DNA of 64,000 nucleotides from Straminergon stramineum (taxonomy: Eukaryota; Streptophyta; Bryopsida; Hypnales; Calliergonaceae), in assembly GCA_963920665.1 (NCBI GenBank), contig OY987263.1:30554547-30618546 (forward strand), in the 5' to 3' direction. This document shows, in pieces, positions 33,719 through 45,893 of this stretch (its first letter is position 1; each line of letters opens with the position of its first letter). The notes beneath the pieces were generated by a model. The model had not been told where the DNA came from. It did no database searches and worked only from the letters and a program-made list of their open reading frames with translations. The translations under genes were made by a program, and so were the position numbers.

Positions 33719-34795
33719 TGGAGTGATTGTCATTCTAAGCAGGATCAGGATGACACCATTGTTGTTTAGTATAATGCTACTCGACTAATTGCTTATTTTG
33801 TGGATGCTGCAATTATTTCTCAAGACCTTAGTAAAGCGAGTTGCTTATTTCTTGGTTTATGGATTTGGTTACCTGGGTCGGAGGATATGATCGACTTTTG
33901 TGATTCTTTCTAGTAGTAGTTTCCACCTTTCAGAAGAGGAAATTTAGTTCTTGTCCTTGTTCCCAGTATGTAGGATTTGCATACTTGTGTAGGTCTGTCT
34001 TGAACAAATTCTTGACTCATGCTGGCCTGAGTTTTCCCTATCTTTTAAGTTTTTATATGTAGTGTGTGTTATCTTACTAGAGGACCATTTCTGTCTTGTT
34101 GTCTTCCACTAGTAATTTAGGTTCTACATTGATGTTAATGGTATCTGGTATATTGTATCAATTACAAATACTTTGGCAAGCTAAAGCAAACTGATCCTCG
34201 GCTTAAGAAAAAATCTGATCTGTATTAACTTAACCCTCATTCATGTAGAAAAACACAAGGAATCATTAAGTTAGTATGGTGCAGAACTTCAAGCTATCAA
34301 TGAACTCCAAAATGCAAGTCTAGAATTGGACAATATTAATGTAGAATGAATGTCTTAATATATCATTTTCTTGGTGGAAACTAGTACAGTATAGTAATAT
34401 TTTAGTTTGCACAAATTATTATAATGAGTTTGACTTTCTTTTAATTAAGCTTAGTGTCTCACCGACATTAATGGGATGATTGAATGCAGTTCTTTTCTCT
34501 ATATTAAGCGATTAAGAAAACCTTTTTTTCTGTATGTATGAACCCAAGATACCGCTGCAACTATTGGTGAATAATGCCACATGTCTCCACTGTTTTATAC
34601 TATGGTAATATAGTAACTTATAGTAGTCTGCTGTAATTCTGACCTTCTTCAGACCGTCCCTAGCCAGGGTTTGAAATGGACATTAAGAGGTTGTAAAATG
34701 GATATGTGTTAAGCATTGAATGTTTTGTCAATGATGTCAGAGCGGTTTAACATTTGTCAAATGTTCCCTTATACTTTGCTAGTGGATGGAATAAG
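33719..34795. other. 3' flank of the acid phosphatase gene
   Basis: AT-rich and presumably the 3' untranslated region followed by spacer. Nothing further is recognised. Confidence 0.4.
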
Positions 34796-35052
34796 AGCCA
34801 AGGTGAGTCCATTTCTGAAATGTTTACCTGTATTCAAAAAACTTTCCCCCTACAACTTTGAATGCTAATATTTTCCAATTTGTATGGTCAAATTTGATAA
34901 AATTTTTACCTCATGATCTCATACAAGTATAGTACAAGATCCTACAATTAAATTTTTTTAATGAAATTTTTTTTTTCTTGAATGAATGCAACAGAAATGA
35001 CAATTTCAAGTGATTTTTGTCAAAAAATAGGCCTTGGCCTTGTAGGAGTTAA
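34796..35052 (+). mobile_element. Partial TTAA-type element, subtype IV right half
   Basis: Matches the right half of 50051-50982: GAATGCTAATATTTTCCAAT, TTTTTACCTCATG and TACAAGATCCTAC. It ends CTTGTAGGAGTTAA. The left end was not located. Confidence 0.5.
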
Positions 35053-35955
35053 GTTTAGTGAGGGTCGCATTTTGGAACTCTGTCTATTACTTTCTACATG
35101 TTGCAGTGCTTGTTTTTGGTGAAGACATATCTTTTTTCAGGCTCCACATGTATGGGTTTTGTAAGGCCTACGGTCAGGAATAGGTACCTATGGCAAAAAA
35201 AAAATTTAATTCATAAGTAATTCAAAAATGCTCCGAAAAATATGAAACCACTTGGGTTAGATTCCACATCAATTTTTCTTCAAGTGAAAAATAAGAAAAA
35301 AGAATTTCATGCATCTGAGAAACATTGAAAAGGCCAACCAGCCCTTAAAAGGTCACTTTAAGAGCAGACTACTTTAATTGCAGGTATAAACTGTATATGT
35401 AGTCACAGCAAAGCTGCAAACAAACTATGAGGATACACTTCAAAATCAATACATTTCTCCTTCATCTTTTTTAATTGGTTTCCATCTAGTTTATGGAGAT
35501 GTATGTTAGTTACAAAACGCTTGATTTTTTTTTTCTACATTTGATTAACTTACCAAGAAATCGGTCTAAGGGAGCCGACCCATTACTAATCACGGACCCA
35601 ATCTAGCAACATAGGGTGGAATGATTTCCATCAGGAGGTGATTAGCAACCATTAATGCTGGCACAGTTCCCAGGCAGTTGTGGTGCATTATGATTGGCTA
35701 CAAGACTCTCAAAATTGGAACCAACCCTGGTTGGATTTTGCAACCAACCCTTGGTCAAAAATAAGAAGTTCTATATGACCAATGTGGGTAGAACAGAATC
35801 TTCAGCTTAAAAATTCGTAGTAATTATTTTTCAAGAAACAAAAATCTGAAAAATTATGGAAACCTGATGAACTCTATTTTTGCTCATGGGAAAATTTCCC
35901 CACTATTGAAACCTCCCTTGCAGTATGTGTATTTGCTTGCAGTTTGTATATCTAC
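35053..35955. other. Spacer, nothing recognised
   Basis: No supported gene or repeat border. Confidence 0.4.
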
Positions 35956-36150
35956 TTAACCCTTAAAAGCTAAGATGAGCCAAACTGGCCTACGGTTCTT
36001 TGTCTTTTAGGGTTTCAAAGGTCTTCCACCATTTGCATGTCGACTTAGCAAGAATGAATTACTTTGGCATTGCTACGATCAAAATTTTGCAATTTTTCTA
36101 TTTTTTTTCTAACTTAGCCTCTGAATTTTGATGCTACAATAATGTTGCAT
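35956..36150. mobile_element. Degenerate TTAA-type end with family D-like fragment
   Basis: TTAACCCTTAAAAGCTAAG at 35956 is a typical left end of the TTAA family. From about 36040 a short stretch (CATTGCTACGATCAAAATTT) resembles the start of family D. No right TTAA end was identified. Confidence 0.35.
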
Positions 36151-36189
36151 TCTACGTATTCAAGCAAGTTACAGTGATTTTCACTCAAA

Positions 36190-37373
36190 ATGATATGTAA
36201 GGCTGTATGTCCTTCGATACAAAGAAGGACATGTATTGCAACCGGCTGTAGAGGTGGCAATGGCAGTTACCCTACGTCAAGGGTTTCATGTAGCTACGCC
36301 AGCTGCCTGAAGGAAGGAGAGATAGAGCGCAGCGGCTTTGCAAATTTGCATTGGATGTTGCATCCTTCATGTTTAGGGAAGAGGACTTTCGAGAATTGTT
36401 TATAATTTATGTTTGCATCACATATGGCTTGATGCGGCTAGAGATTGTGACCGCATTTTGAATAAGGAGCTTCAAAATTTTGGAGGGAAGGTCAGCATGC
36501 TGGGGACTTATAGAGATCAATGTTTGCTAGGATATGGAGGAATGCTTGCCCAAGAATTTCCTTCAGACTACAACATTGTCATGGAAAGTGAGGGAACAGT
36601 GGGTACTCAGGGTTTAGACGAAGCAATTCTGCAACTCCGAATTTGGGCACAGGGTGAAGGGTTGTCTCCTCAGAGTTGTGCTAAGGTTGCGGCCCTTTGC
36701 AAGAAATCATTTTTGCTCTCACAACCGGTGCCAAGGAATTGGAGTCGTCGAGGGGAGTTTCGAAAAGAAGAACATTCCCGATATTTGTGGTACCGCAACA
36801 TTGCCAGAATTTTGGAGTGGTGAGAGAGGAGACGGTTTCCTGATTTCGTCAGGGAGCTTTTGAACGAGTACACATTTCCAAGTCAAAGTAGCGATTACAA
36901 TGAAGTTGCGTGCAAGGGCCAGGCAGTCAGTTGCAGTGCCAATCGTGATGACTCCAGAGTCGATGGTCTTGCCGACCTCAGCACCACCACCTTCTTCGAT
37001 GAGGAGGGTAGTCGAAGATATACATGGAATCAACCTCTTCCCTGACCAGATGCAGGTCAGTAAATCTCGAATGCCCTCTTATTTTGCATTTCCAACATCA
37101 ATTAGAGCACAACATAAGAATTCTAGTAATTTAGGGTACATGTATTACGTTGTACAAGGCAGGGAGTCATCAAGCATATTCAATCGATTCAGAATCTCTA
37201 TCTATGAGCTTGCCTTCAATTCACTAGTGGCTTCGGTTGAATCGATCCGTCACTTGGATTCATTTGTAGAAACGCTAACTCCAATGAATTCCATGGCAAT
37301 CTCTCCTAGTCTCGTGGCAATTGGGAACTGCAGTTCACCGTTTATCTGGGATGCGGACTTCAACTGAAGGCTA
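36190..37373 (+). other. Gene-like island, possible exons or pseudogene, unassigned
   Basis: This ~1.2-kb block is clearly less AT-rich than its flanks and has relatively long + strand open frames in different phases (36190-36405, 36413-36823 and 36900-37367). The middle one encodes 136 residues with FGGKVSMLGTYRDQC and SPQSCAKVAALCKKSF. The last contains MRRVVEDIHGINLFPDQMQ followed by a plausible splice donor (CAG|GTCAGT near 37054). I recognise no family. It could be exons of an unknown gene, a decayed gene with frameshifts, or a repeat core. Confidence 0.3.
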
Positions 37374-38529
37374 AGGGTGCTTGAGAAAGCCTTTTTTACT
37401 CAACCCCACAGTCTTGATTGGTCCTTGTAAAATTTAGCACGAGCCGTCCGCATGTACATGAATTCGCAGACGGGTTGAAACTGGCGACATATGACCTGCC
37501 CACTGGATGATCATTGCACTTGTTGCACGACAAAGCCGGCCTGACAAGCACAGCAGTAACACGGGCAAGTAGGCAAAGTGACCTGTCCTAGTACATTAGA
37601 CTGGACATTTGGTCAAATTGTCCATACTTCTACTGTTTCAAGATTTTCACTTGAGAATTATACCTAAAAATGTCTGAAGTAGTAAAGCAACTTCAAAGAT
37701 GGTGAAAATTTCAGAGTTTGATCCTCTCTCAAAATTGTATGTTCACCCCAAAAATTGGCCTTGTATTGCACACTGGTTGGAAGTTATTATGCATTGTATT
37801 CATTTCCTACTTTTATACACTGGATGTATCCTCCAAGCAAACCTGCATAAAGGGTTAAGTGGTCAGAAAGGGGTCGGCTCCCTTAACTTGACAAAACACA
37901 ATGCATTGTCATCTAAGTTTAAAGGCTTGTACCAAGTCCCAAGCATGTGGACCAGTGCATACAAGCCATGTGTGTGTAAATATATTTTACTCAGGCTGTT
38001 TAATTATCAGACATCACTGCTTTCAATAATCCGTTTCGACGGCAAGTGACGCACACTTGGACATGTCCTTTGCATTTGTGATGCCCAGTGACATCATCCC
38101 TATTCAACATCATTCATGGAGCATGAATGAAAAGTGGCCAGAAGTGTATTTATTTGTTCAAAGAAGCAACTCATTTGGGAGATGAGTGGTGGGCATCCCA
38201 GCACGACTGATTCCAACCACAGTTTAAGCCTAAGTCCTTGAATGAATCAGAATGTGCATTTGACTCATGGAAAGTGTCGACATTAACTTAACCCCTAGAA
38301 GGATGCAGTGGACACTAAGTGTAAGTGTGCAATGGATGACTTCACCTGAGGTTGTGGAATGGGAAAAAAAAAGAGGGGGGGGCATCCAATATTTTGTTTG
38401 GAGTATATTGTCAATGAATAGTACTGCAAATTCTCTCATTATGGTTGAATTGACTTTTTCTAAAGAAGAGGATGCTCAATCTACAGATCACCCTTGTTAG
38501 AAGTGTCTTTTGACCATTTTTTTGCTATT
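37374..38529. other. Spacer with isolated TTAA-type ends
   Basis: A right-end-like AAAGGGTTAA lies at 37849-37858 and a left-end-like TTAACCCCTAGAAGG at 38288. Neither could be paired. A G-run of eight bases follows an A-run at ~38363-38381. No gene is supported. Confidence 0.4.
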
Positions 38530-39195
38530 TACTCTTGATGTGAATTTTAGTGAGAAAGATGATATTTTTTTAATTTGAGTCCAACTAAAGAAAATGAAGC
38601 TTATCAGGTGCAATAGTTCTACTCTAATTGAAAATTTTGAAATTTCTTAAATTTCAATATTTCATACCAGTATGAACTTTAGGCTTAGAACCATGGTTAG
38701 TTGATTTTCTAGTTTTAGAATGACATGGTAACTTTGGTCTATACCATGATGGTATACAGTTAACCCTTGAAAGGCCCTTGAGGTCTCCCTATACAACCCA
38801 TATTTAGCTTTATAACTCTTCAATTGTGGTTTAATGGATGAGTTATAAAACATTTTTATTTACATATTATCATAATTATTAATTCATTGTGTATTGAAAA
38901 GTATTAGGTCAATGTTTTCTTGATCAAATATCACCAAATACATAATATACTATATGGCCACAAAGGGCTTTTAGGCCCTTATAGGGTTAAATTACATTTG
39001 TGGTGAAAATTTCAGATTTTTTTAGTATATCTTGTATTTGGTATGAATTTTCTTCATTTGTTTCTTACAAAGTTCAGAGTAATTTCAATTTTTTCCAAAA
39101 ATATATGGAAAATTTGATAACTTGTAAATGATGTGTGATTTCATCTCTGAAAAATAAATATAATTTTTTTATTCATATCTAGTTGCAAAAATTTG
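38530..39195 (+). repeat. Dispersed repeat family E, copy 1, interrupted by a TTAA element
   Basis: Matches 51240-51640: AAAATGAAGCTT, TGGAAATTTTGAAA-like words, TAGATTTTTT, TAGTATTTAATATGAATTT-like words and CATCTCTGAAAAATAAA. A 231-bp TTAA element (38760-38990) interrupts it in the middle. Confidence 0.55.
38760..38990. mobile_element. TTAA-flanked short MITE, subtype V (231 bp)
   Basis: Starts TTAACCCTTGAAAGGCCCTT and ends TTTTAGGCCCTTATAGGGTTAA, giving inverted ends with one small indel and TTAA at both borders. Its size matches the other short copies (225 and 234 bp). It lies inside a family E repeat. Confidence 0.7.
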
Positions 39196-41239
39196 AACAA
39201 ACAAAGTGGTGGACAATGGGGTTTGAAATCAATGGTTATATGCCCATCTTTCTAGGGTTAATCCTTAAACAACATACCCAACTTAAGGAGGTGGGTTTTG
39301 GAAGAATCTTCAAACATATGAATTTCCTTAGTACCATTTCTTTGTCTTCACAAGATGCATCTATCAATCTAAATCTTAGATTTTGAATAATAATTTGGAC
39401 TTATAGTTTTTGCATTGAAAAGTTTGATAAAATATTGACTAGTGCCTTTAGGGTTGCCCATGACCTAAGGAGGGGAAAAACTCATCATTGATTGGTCATT
39501 TGAACAAGCTACACGATGCTCATTTAAGAAAGATTCTAAAATCCAAGTTTGGTCAGCCTTCCCATGACCTCAAATGTCCTTCAAAGGGGTGAATCCCTAA
39601 AGGGCCAATTCCATTGTCAAATAGTCAAATATTATTTTTATTTACATTATAAGACTATTTGTTGTATTAGGATCCAAATCACACAATATCAATTCAAAGT
39701 TCAAAAGTGTATACTTTAAAGATTTCAATTAATTTTGACCAAGTTGCATCCAAGAGGGGGTGTTTAGGAGTTATCCCCTTAAGAGCCCAAGGGAAGGAGA
39801 TAGATGCAGATTTTGAATGATTTTGGCAACATAAATTATACTAAGAGTAGAATCTAGACATCGGATCTTCATTTTTGCAAGTTTTCATTTCCTTTCCATC
39901 CCTACATGACTTGTTTCACAACCTTGCACAATAATTGTGAAGCACCAAGTGACCAAGCTAGCTACATTATTAAAAAGTAGACAAAAAATGTTTTTTCAAA
40001 ATACTTGAATGTACTTCATCCATTTCTGGTAGCATTGGCCGTAAGCTCTTGAAAATATCCATAATCCACATAGTGGATGCCAACTCTCATAGAGATTCTA
40101 AGATATTTTCACTCATAATCATCATTGAAATTAAATGTGGCTTGTACATTTCAAGTGGTGATCTTGGGGGCATACACCTTACCATCAACAACATTACCTT
40201 TTGTGCCATTGACTATCCTAAAAGCATATCAATTTTGTGTTGAGTTTTTCAAACTACTATCATCCTTGTAAATCCTCAATTTCCAAGTGGCATGTGGCAT
40301 GCTTATTGATGGCTTTGAGTAGTATTGCACTTTAAAAATAATAAGAAAATTCCTATGGGATGGGGTGTCCTAAAATATCACACATCTATGGTACCTTGAT
40401 AGAAAACATAAGGATAAAGAACCTTCTATTGTAGGCATGCCATGAATAGTCTATCAATAGAATACATTTGATTTTTTCTAATTCTATTGCCTTGGGGACA
40501 TTTGGGCGTTTAGTTTTTTAGTGTGCAATTAAAGAGTATTAAGTGTAAATGTTCATGACTAGTATAAATGTAAAATGCATTGGATATTAAAAACTATAAA
40601 AAGAAATCAATTCTTGTCTGTAGTTTTAATCACTTTACTTTGAAAAATCCTTAACTGAACTAACTTGATGAACTTTGTGATATGTGTGTTAGTTAGTTTG
40701 TGAAAATAAATAGGGCCAATGTCATATTCATTATATTGAGACTTTTCGCAATCTCATTTTTATCCTTGACTAGAAGATAAACCACTTTATCTCTTTACTA
40801 GTATTATTTTATAAACATGTAACAACACCAACTTTTAGAATTTCATTCTAGGATCACTATTTGAGCATTATTTATTTTTCATTTCAATTACTATTTTTTT
40901 AAATGAACTTTCCAATAACTAGCATTCTATCTCAAAATCTGCAAAAAGTCTCAATATAACAAATATGGCCTTTTTTATGGGAACAATATTGACATAGAAA
41001 ATACCCTTTTCTTGAAACCTTTTCTAATATCACATCCTTTGTTTCTTCTTACTAAACTTTAGATAAGAAACACATCTAGTTCAAAATCCACTTTGTAGTC
41101 TCGTTACCAAACTTTATTCTATTCTTAGAAGTTGCATATGAATGTGATGATAAGGAAATTGACAAATGTCTAAAATGGCAAGAGACCACCTTTTTCACTT
41201 TGACTACAACCCTAATGAGTACCTTTTTAGTCACTTTTG
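39196..41239. other. AT-rich spacer with degenerate TTAA-type words
   Basis: CTAGGGTTAATCCTTAAAC at 39252 and TGAATCCCTAAAGGGCC at 39590 resemble element ends but no complete element could be drawn. No gene is supported. Confidence 0.4.
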
Positions 41240-41820
41240 AATGCATGTTGTATTGTTGAAATGTTACAAAGTTCCATATAGTCACTTGCATTTTGAATGT
41301 CTTTGCTATAATGATTGTAGAATTTTGGATACTCCATTGCAAGTTCAACCTTTTGACATTTGGAATGTTATAATGTTAAAGACTTTCAAGTATTCCATGA
41401 TATGTTCAACCTTTTAACATTTGGAATGCTATAATATTAAACTATTAGAGAGGTTTGTATACATTCCCATGATGAATTCAATCTTTTTGACATTTGAAAT
41501 GCTATAATATTAAAGACATTTGAATATTACATGATAAAGTCAACCTTTTAACATTTGAAATGCTATAATATTAAAGACGTGTAAGTACTACATGACAAAT
41601 TCAACCTTTCTAACATTTTGAAATGCCATAATATTAAAGAATTATGGATACCCCATGACAAATTCAACCTTTTTAACATTGGAATTTGGAAATGCTATAG
41701 AATTAGAGTTTTGGGTACTCCACGACAAATTCAACCTTTTTAACATTTGAAATGCTATAATATTTAAGACATTTGAATACTCCATGAAAAATTCACCCTT
41801 TTAACATTTGAAATGAAGTG
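41240..41820. repeat. About 60-70-bp tandem array, eight or nine degenerate units
   Basis: Every unit contains ATTCAACCTTTTTAACATTT followed by GAAATGCTATAATATTAAAG and a TACTCCATGA-type word. Spacing varies from about 60 to 72 bp. Units are diverged from one another, so this is an old minisatellite. There is no spacer-and-repeat alternation. Confidence 0.85.
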
Positions 41821-43176
41821 ATTCTTTTGTTATATAAGACATTATAAAAATTCCAATTAATGCTTATATAACATAGGACAATTGTTCTTCAAAATTAATT
41901 GCCTTTTGGCAAACTTGCACTTGTACAACTTTGTTGGACATATATAATATCTTAATTAAGAAGATTTAAGTCTGCTTACAATGGACAAGTAGCAAGAGTA
42001 AGTAGATGGCTAAAAGTTGTAGATGTGGCATGCATTGATTTGTTGGCTATATTCACTATGGGCAACGGCATATATTCCTATTTTCTACGTGATTCCGGAT
42101 TAAATTTGGTTTACTATCAAGGTTCTATTCTTTTTATTTGTACATACATGGGCAAAGACTACCCAATTTCAATTTTGTGAGAGTCCACTTCCTATAGTGA
42201 ACTCAATTTGTAGTGCAAGAAGAGCATTAGAAAAAATTTGGACCCTGAAAGCTGCTGTTTCGCAACACAGCGTGGTGCCAATACAGAAAATATTATTTGA
42301 ATTTTTTCTTTAAAAAGACACTGCAAAAAAAAATTGGAAAATCGCCATATCCGACGTGGTCGCACTAGTGCCACGTAATTTCTGAAAAAAATTAAGTTTT
42401 TAATTAATTGTGTTTTTTTTGAAAAAAAATATTTTTTCTCTAATTGCACCACTGCGGCAGCAAAGTCGCGGCCTCTTCCAGGGTCGAAATTTTTTGTAAT
42501 GAGAGCATTGCATTTGCTATCTTTGATTTTGTGAGAGTTCACTTCCTTCAAAGATCCTATTTTGCACTGCAAGAAGACAGAGCACCACATTTCTACAAGA
42601 GTAGCCCCCTATGGAATAGAGCCTCATAGTTTTCCTATCCTTATATTTCACACACTCTAATCATATTTATTTTTTAGACAAACATATTAAAAATATCTTT
42701 TTTTGCCTTCATTAATTAAACTCCTAAAGCTCTTTTAAATCCAAAACAATATTTTTGGTGTTTAGGGCATCCAATGTGAAGTGTGAGATTTTGGTTGTTT
42801 TTCTCTCATTCTTTTTCTAAGATTGGATAATCAAACGACTTTCAAGGAATCTAATTTTACGAAGAACCAATGGTTGGTTAAAAAATTACATAATGTTTTT
42901 TGTTTTGACCTCCAATTCAAGTAAGTGGAGCAAAGCATTATTTTGAATTGAAAATTTGCATACTTGGCTTCCTAACTTGGGGCCTTACTCAAATCTAAAG
43001 TCTTTAGATCTTTTTACAAAGTAGAATTTGAGTTATGGGGCTTGAAAGCTTGAGAAAGCCACATTGTCAAAAGCTCAAGCAACCTTGCAAAAAACATTGT
43101 GTTGCTCTTTGCTTGGTCATATTTCAAGCTAACATTACTTTTGGACTCCAAGATTTTTTAGATAAGATCGAGGGTT
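41821..43176. other. Spacer with an internal near-inverted pair
   Basis: GTGAGAGTCCACTTCCTA at about 42177 and GTGAGAGTTCACTTCCTT at about 42531 are direct repeats. Between them the sequence is hairpin-prone: ATTTTTTCT..AGAAAAAAAT-like arms and a TGCACCACTGCGGC/GCGTGGTGCC pair. No gene is supported. Confidence 0.35.
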
Positions 43177-43411
43177 GCTATTATGTGAGCATAGGAGTGT
43201 GAGCCCATGAGCCTAGAATACTACACACCTATGTTATAGGTGTATATACTATAAAAACTGACTATGATTATAGGGTATATATGTTACAAATACCCATATT
43301 ATAGGTGTTTATGATACATACACCTTCTATAGTGTGTGGTATCTATATTATAGGTACCTATATTGTAGGCTCAATGCTCACAAGCTTGCATTCTTGGGCT
43401 CACATACTAGC
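43177..43411. mobile_element. Inverted-end element, family F copy 3
   Basis: Left GCTATTATGTGAGC, right GCTCACATACTAGC. The next inner blocks GTGAGCCCATGAGCC and TTCTTGGGCTCAC are also inverted. The interior has CCTATGTTATAGGTGTATAT and ATTATAGGTACCTATATTGT words like the 4788 copy. Confidence 0.7.
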
Positions 43412-43547
43412 GCCATTGAGGTAAGATCCTTGTAATAGTAAATAATAAAATCATATGGTTACAAATCTAACAAGTGGATAAATTTTGATTTACAAATCAA
43501 TTTTTAGAAAGTACTGTTTTAACTATTTGGGTAATATTTTCTAATTT

Positions 43548-43969
43548 TTAACCCAAAAAACTTTCGTGGTTAAGGGACATGTATCTATAATTACCATGGC
43601 CCCAAACATACAATCACCTACAATTGAACCATAAAATGATACTAAAATTATATATTGGTCACTTATGATGTACTTGATATACTTGATAAGAGCCTATGGT
43701 GGGATACTTTATTAGTTACATACATGCCAAGTTTCAAAAGTCAATGAAGATTTTAGCAAAAGATGTCCCAATTGCCTAAATTGCCCCAATTTTTTCAAGC
43801 AACATAATTTTTGATTTGGATACTTGAGAGGAAAAAAATGACATTCCTACTAAGGGGATGCATGTCAAACCTTAATATGTCAAAATTTCATGAACAAAAT
43901 TGATTTCATATAACCCTACCAAAGTTTTCAAATGTGAGTTCAATAGACATTTGGTCCTTTAGGGGTTAA
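43548..43969. mobile_element. TTAA-type element, subtype III
   Basis: The right end GGTCCTTTAGGGGTTAA is identical to that of 45893. The left end TTAACCCAAAAAAC is weak. The right half matches 45890-46443: TTGCCTAAATTGCCCC, AACATAATTTTTGAT, GTCAAAATTT and TCAATAGACATTTGG. Confidence 0.5.
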
Positions 43970-44090
43970 TAATAGAAAACATGCCCAATTTCTATTTATG
44001 ACAATTATAAGAGCATTTACTTTGAATTCCAAATGTGGTTGAGATCAATGCAATGCAAATTTCAAAGGATTTCTAGTGATAAGTCTTTGG

Positions 44091-44181
44091 TATTCCCTTT
44101 GTCTCAAAATAAATCCACATTACTATGACTACGATAATTTCTCACTAGATACCATAGATTTATTTTGAGACAAAGGTAGTA
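44091..44181. mobile_element. Stowaway-like Tc1/mariner MITE (91 bp)
   Basis: Ends CCCTTTGTCTCAAAATAAAT and, inverted, ATTTATTTTGAGACAAAGG, flanked by TA on each side. The length, TA target and the 'CCTTTGTCTCAAAATAAA' wording are like grass and other plant Stowaway elements (CTCCCTCCGT..). It is a compact hairpin with a ~40-bp loop. Confidence 0.8.
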
Positions 44182-44647
44182 ACTTACCATTTACCAAAAT
44201 GGGTCAACTATTGAACACTCTTCTATGTTGCTTGCAATTTGACAATGGAAAAAAAGCAAGATTCTAATTCAAGATTTAAAAGATAATCAACTCAAAGAAA
44301 TTTTAATAAAAAAAATTAGTATTATAATTCATGTTGGTATGCAGGGTTAATATTACAAACTATCATGTCCCTTACTTGTGGAATTTAAATATATAAAATA
44401 CATTTAATAATCAATCTACATTAATAGTTGTCTCATACGTTAAACCCATAAACGTCGACATGGATGTTTAGTGTCTTTTTGTGTAGGATAGAAAAGCAAC
44501 TCTTCATCCTCATAATTTTGTGCAGACATGAGAGATATTTTTTAGTAGTTTGACCTCCAACGTTCATTTTTTGTTTTTTTAATGTAAATGATGTCACACA
44601 GTTTCCAAAGGGATGATTTCCACAGTCACTAGTCTGTCCTGTCAAGG

Positions 44648-44965
44648 TTAACCATGGAATGTCCAAACTCATTTCCAAAATCAACAATTTGAGGACATAC
44701 AAACAAAAGTTGTAGACTATAAATTGTAGATTCCATTGTTGCGGTTAGATTCACCAATGCTATCATCAATATTTTTTTATAAATTTTGAAAGGGAAATTT
44801 CAAAATTCCTTCTAAATTTGGTTACAAGCAAAATATTATCATTTTTTGAGTAATTTTTTCTTGGAATGGATTTGAAATGAGGTTCTCTTCACATAGTTAT
44901 TTTTTTTTTAAAAATTTGCTCTTGAAATCTATGACCTCATTTTGGAAAACAAATGCATGGTATAG
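44648..44965 (-). mobile_element. TTAA-type element, subtype I, reversed and partial
   Basis: Starts TTAACCATGGAATGTCCAAA. It runs antiparallel to 18-588 through GATTCCATTGTTGCGG, CACCAATGCTATCATC, GGATTTGAAATGAGGTTCTC and ATCTATGACCTCATTTTGG, then similarity is lost. It is probably a truncated or rearranged copy. Confidence 0.6.
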
Positions 44966-45302
44966 TATGAATTTTCAAATCTCCCCTTTACAAATACTCT
45001 ATAACTTGAAAAGGGTATATTAAAAAGGTTATATTAGACTCATCTAAGAAACCTAACTTTCTGAACTCAAAAATTGACTTTTCCAATATAACTTCAACAA
45101 ATGAGTATTTCAAAAATCTTCGAAACTCTCCTTGGATTGCATTCTAAAATTTTAGCAAAAATTGTTGTATTAAAATTACTTATACAAAAATTCAATTTGC
45201 AATTGATTTAAAAAAAAATTGAATTATTGGTTTCATATTAAATTCATAAATATTGATTAGTATAATGGAAATTTCAACCATATGGATATCTTGATCATAC
45301 TA

Positions 45303-45893
45303 TTAACCCCTAAAGGACCAAGTGTCCGTTCAACGTACGCAAGAAATCTTAGGTAGGTTCCTACGAAGTTATTTTTTAATGGAATATTAATGAAATTTGG
45401 ATACAATGTGCACCTATGTACCCCCTTTGTAAAAAAATAATTCTTTTTTCTGATCAGGTGTCCGAATCAAAAGTTATGCTACCCTAAACTTTGTGAGCAA
45501 CTGGGGTAGTTTCGGGCAGCATGTGCAAAACTCTTCCTATGATTTTGAAATTTGGTGAGTATGTATCTTATATGATACAAGATACAAATGTCAAAAAAAA
45601 ATAACCATGTTTAGTATAAGAATCTCATTCTAGAAGGAGTTAAAGTTTGTAGGCCTTGTTAGGCAAGGTTGGAAAAAAACTTTTTCACCTAACTTCAAAC
45701 GTTGTAATCTTTCAAACCATGTGGTCAAAGTTTCTAAATTTTTTCCCACATGTTTCCAAAGAATTCTAGTACAAATTTGTATGGTTGAATTTTGAAAAAA
45801 CACACTTTTTTCCCATTTTTTCCTTGCTGCCCTAAAAAGTGGCAGATTTTGACAAATTTCGCCCCAAATGTGCCTAGGTCCTTTAGGGGTTAA
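45303..45893 (+). mobile_element. TTAA-flanked piggyBac-like MITE, subtype III
   Basis: The ends TTAACCCCTAAAGGACC and GGTCCTTTAGGGGTTAA are perfect 17-bp inverted repeats. It is 591 bp and non-coding. Its right TTAA (45890-45893) is also the left TTAA of the next element. Confidence 0.8.

Noticed and set aside
41240..41820. Regular ~60-bp repeats as a CRISPR-like array
   Set aside because: Both core and intervening bases are diverged copies of one unit, so this is a minisatellite.
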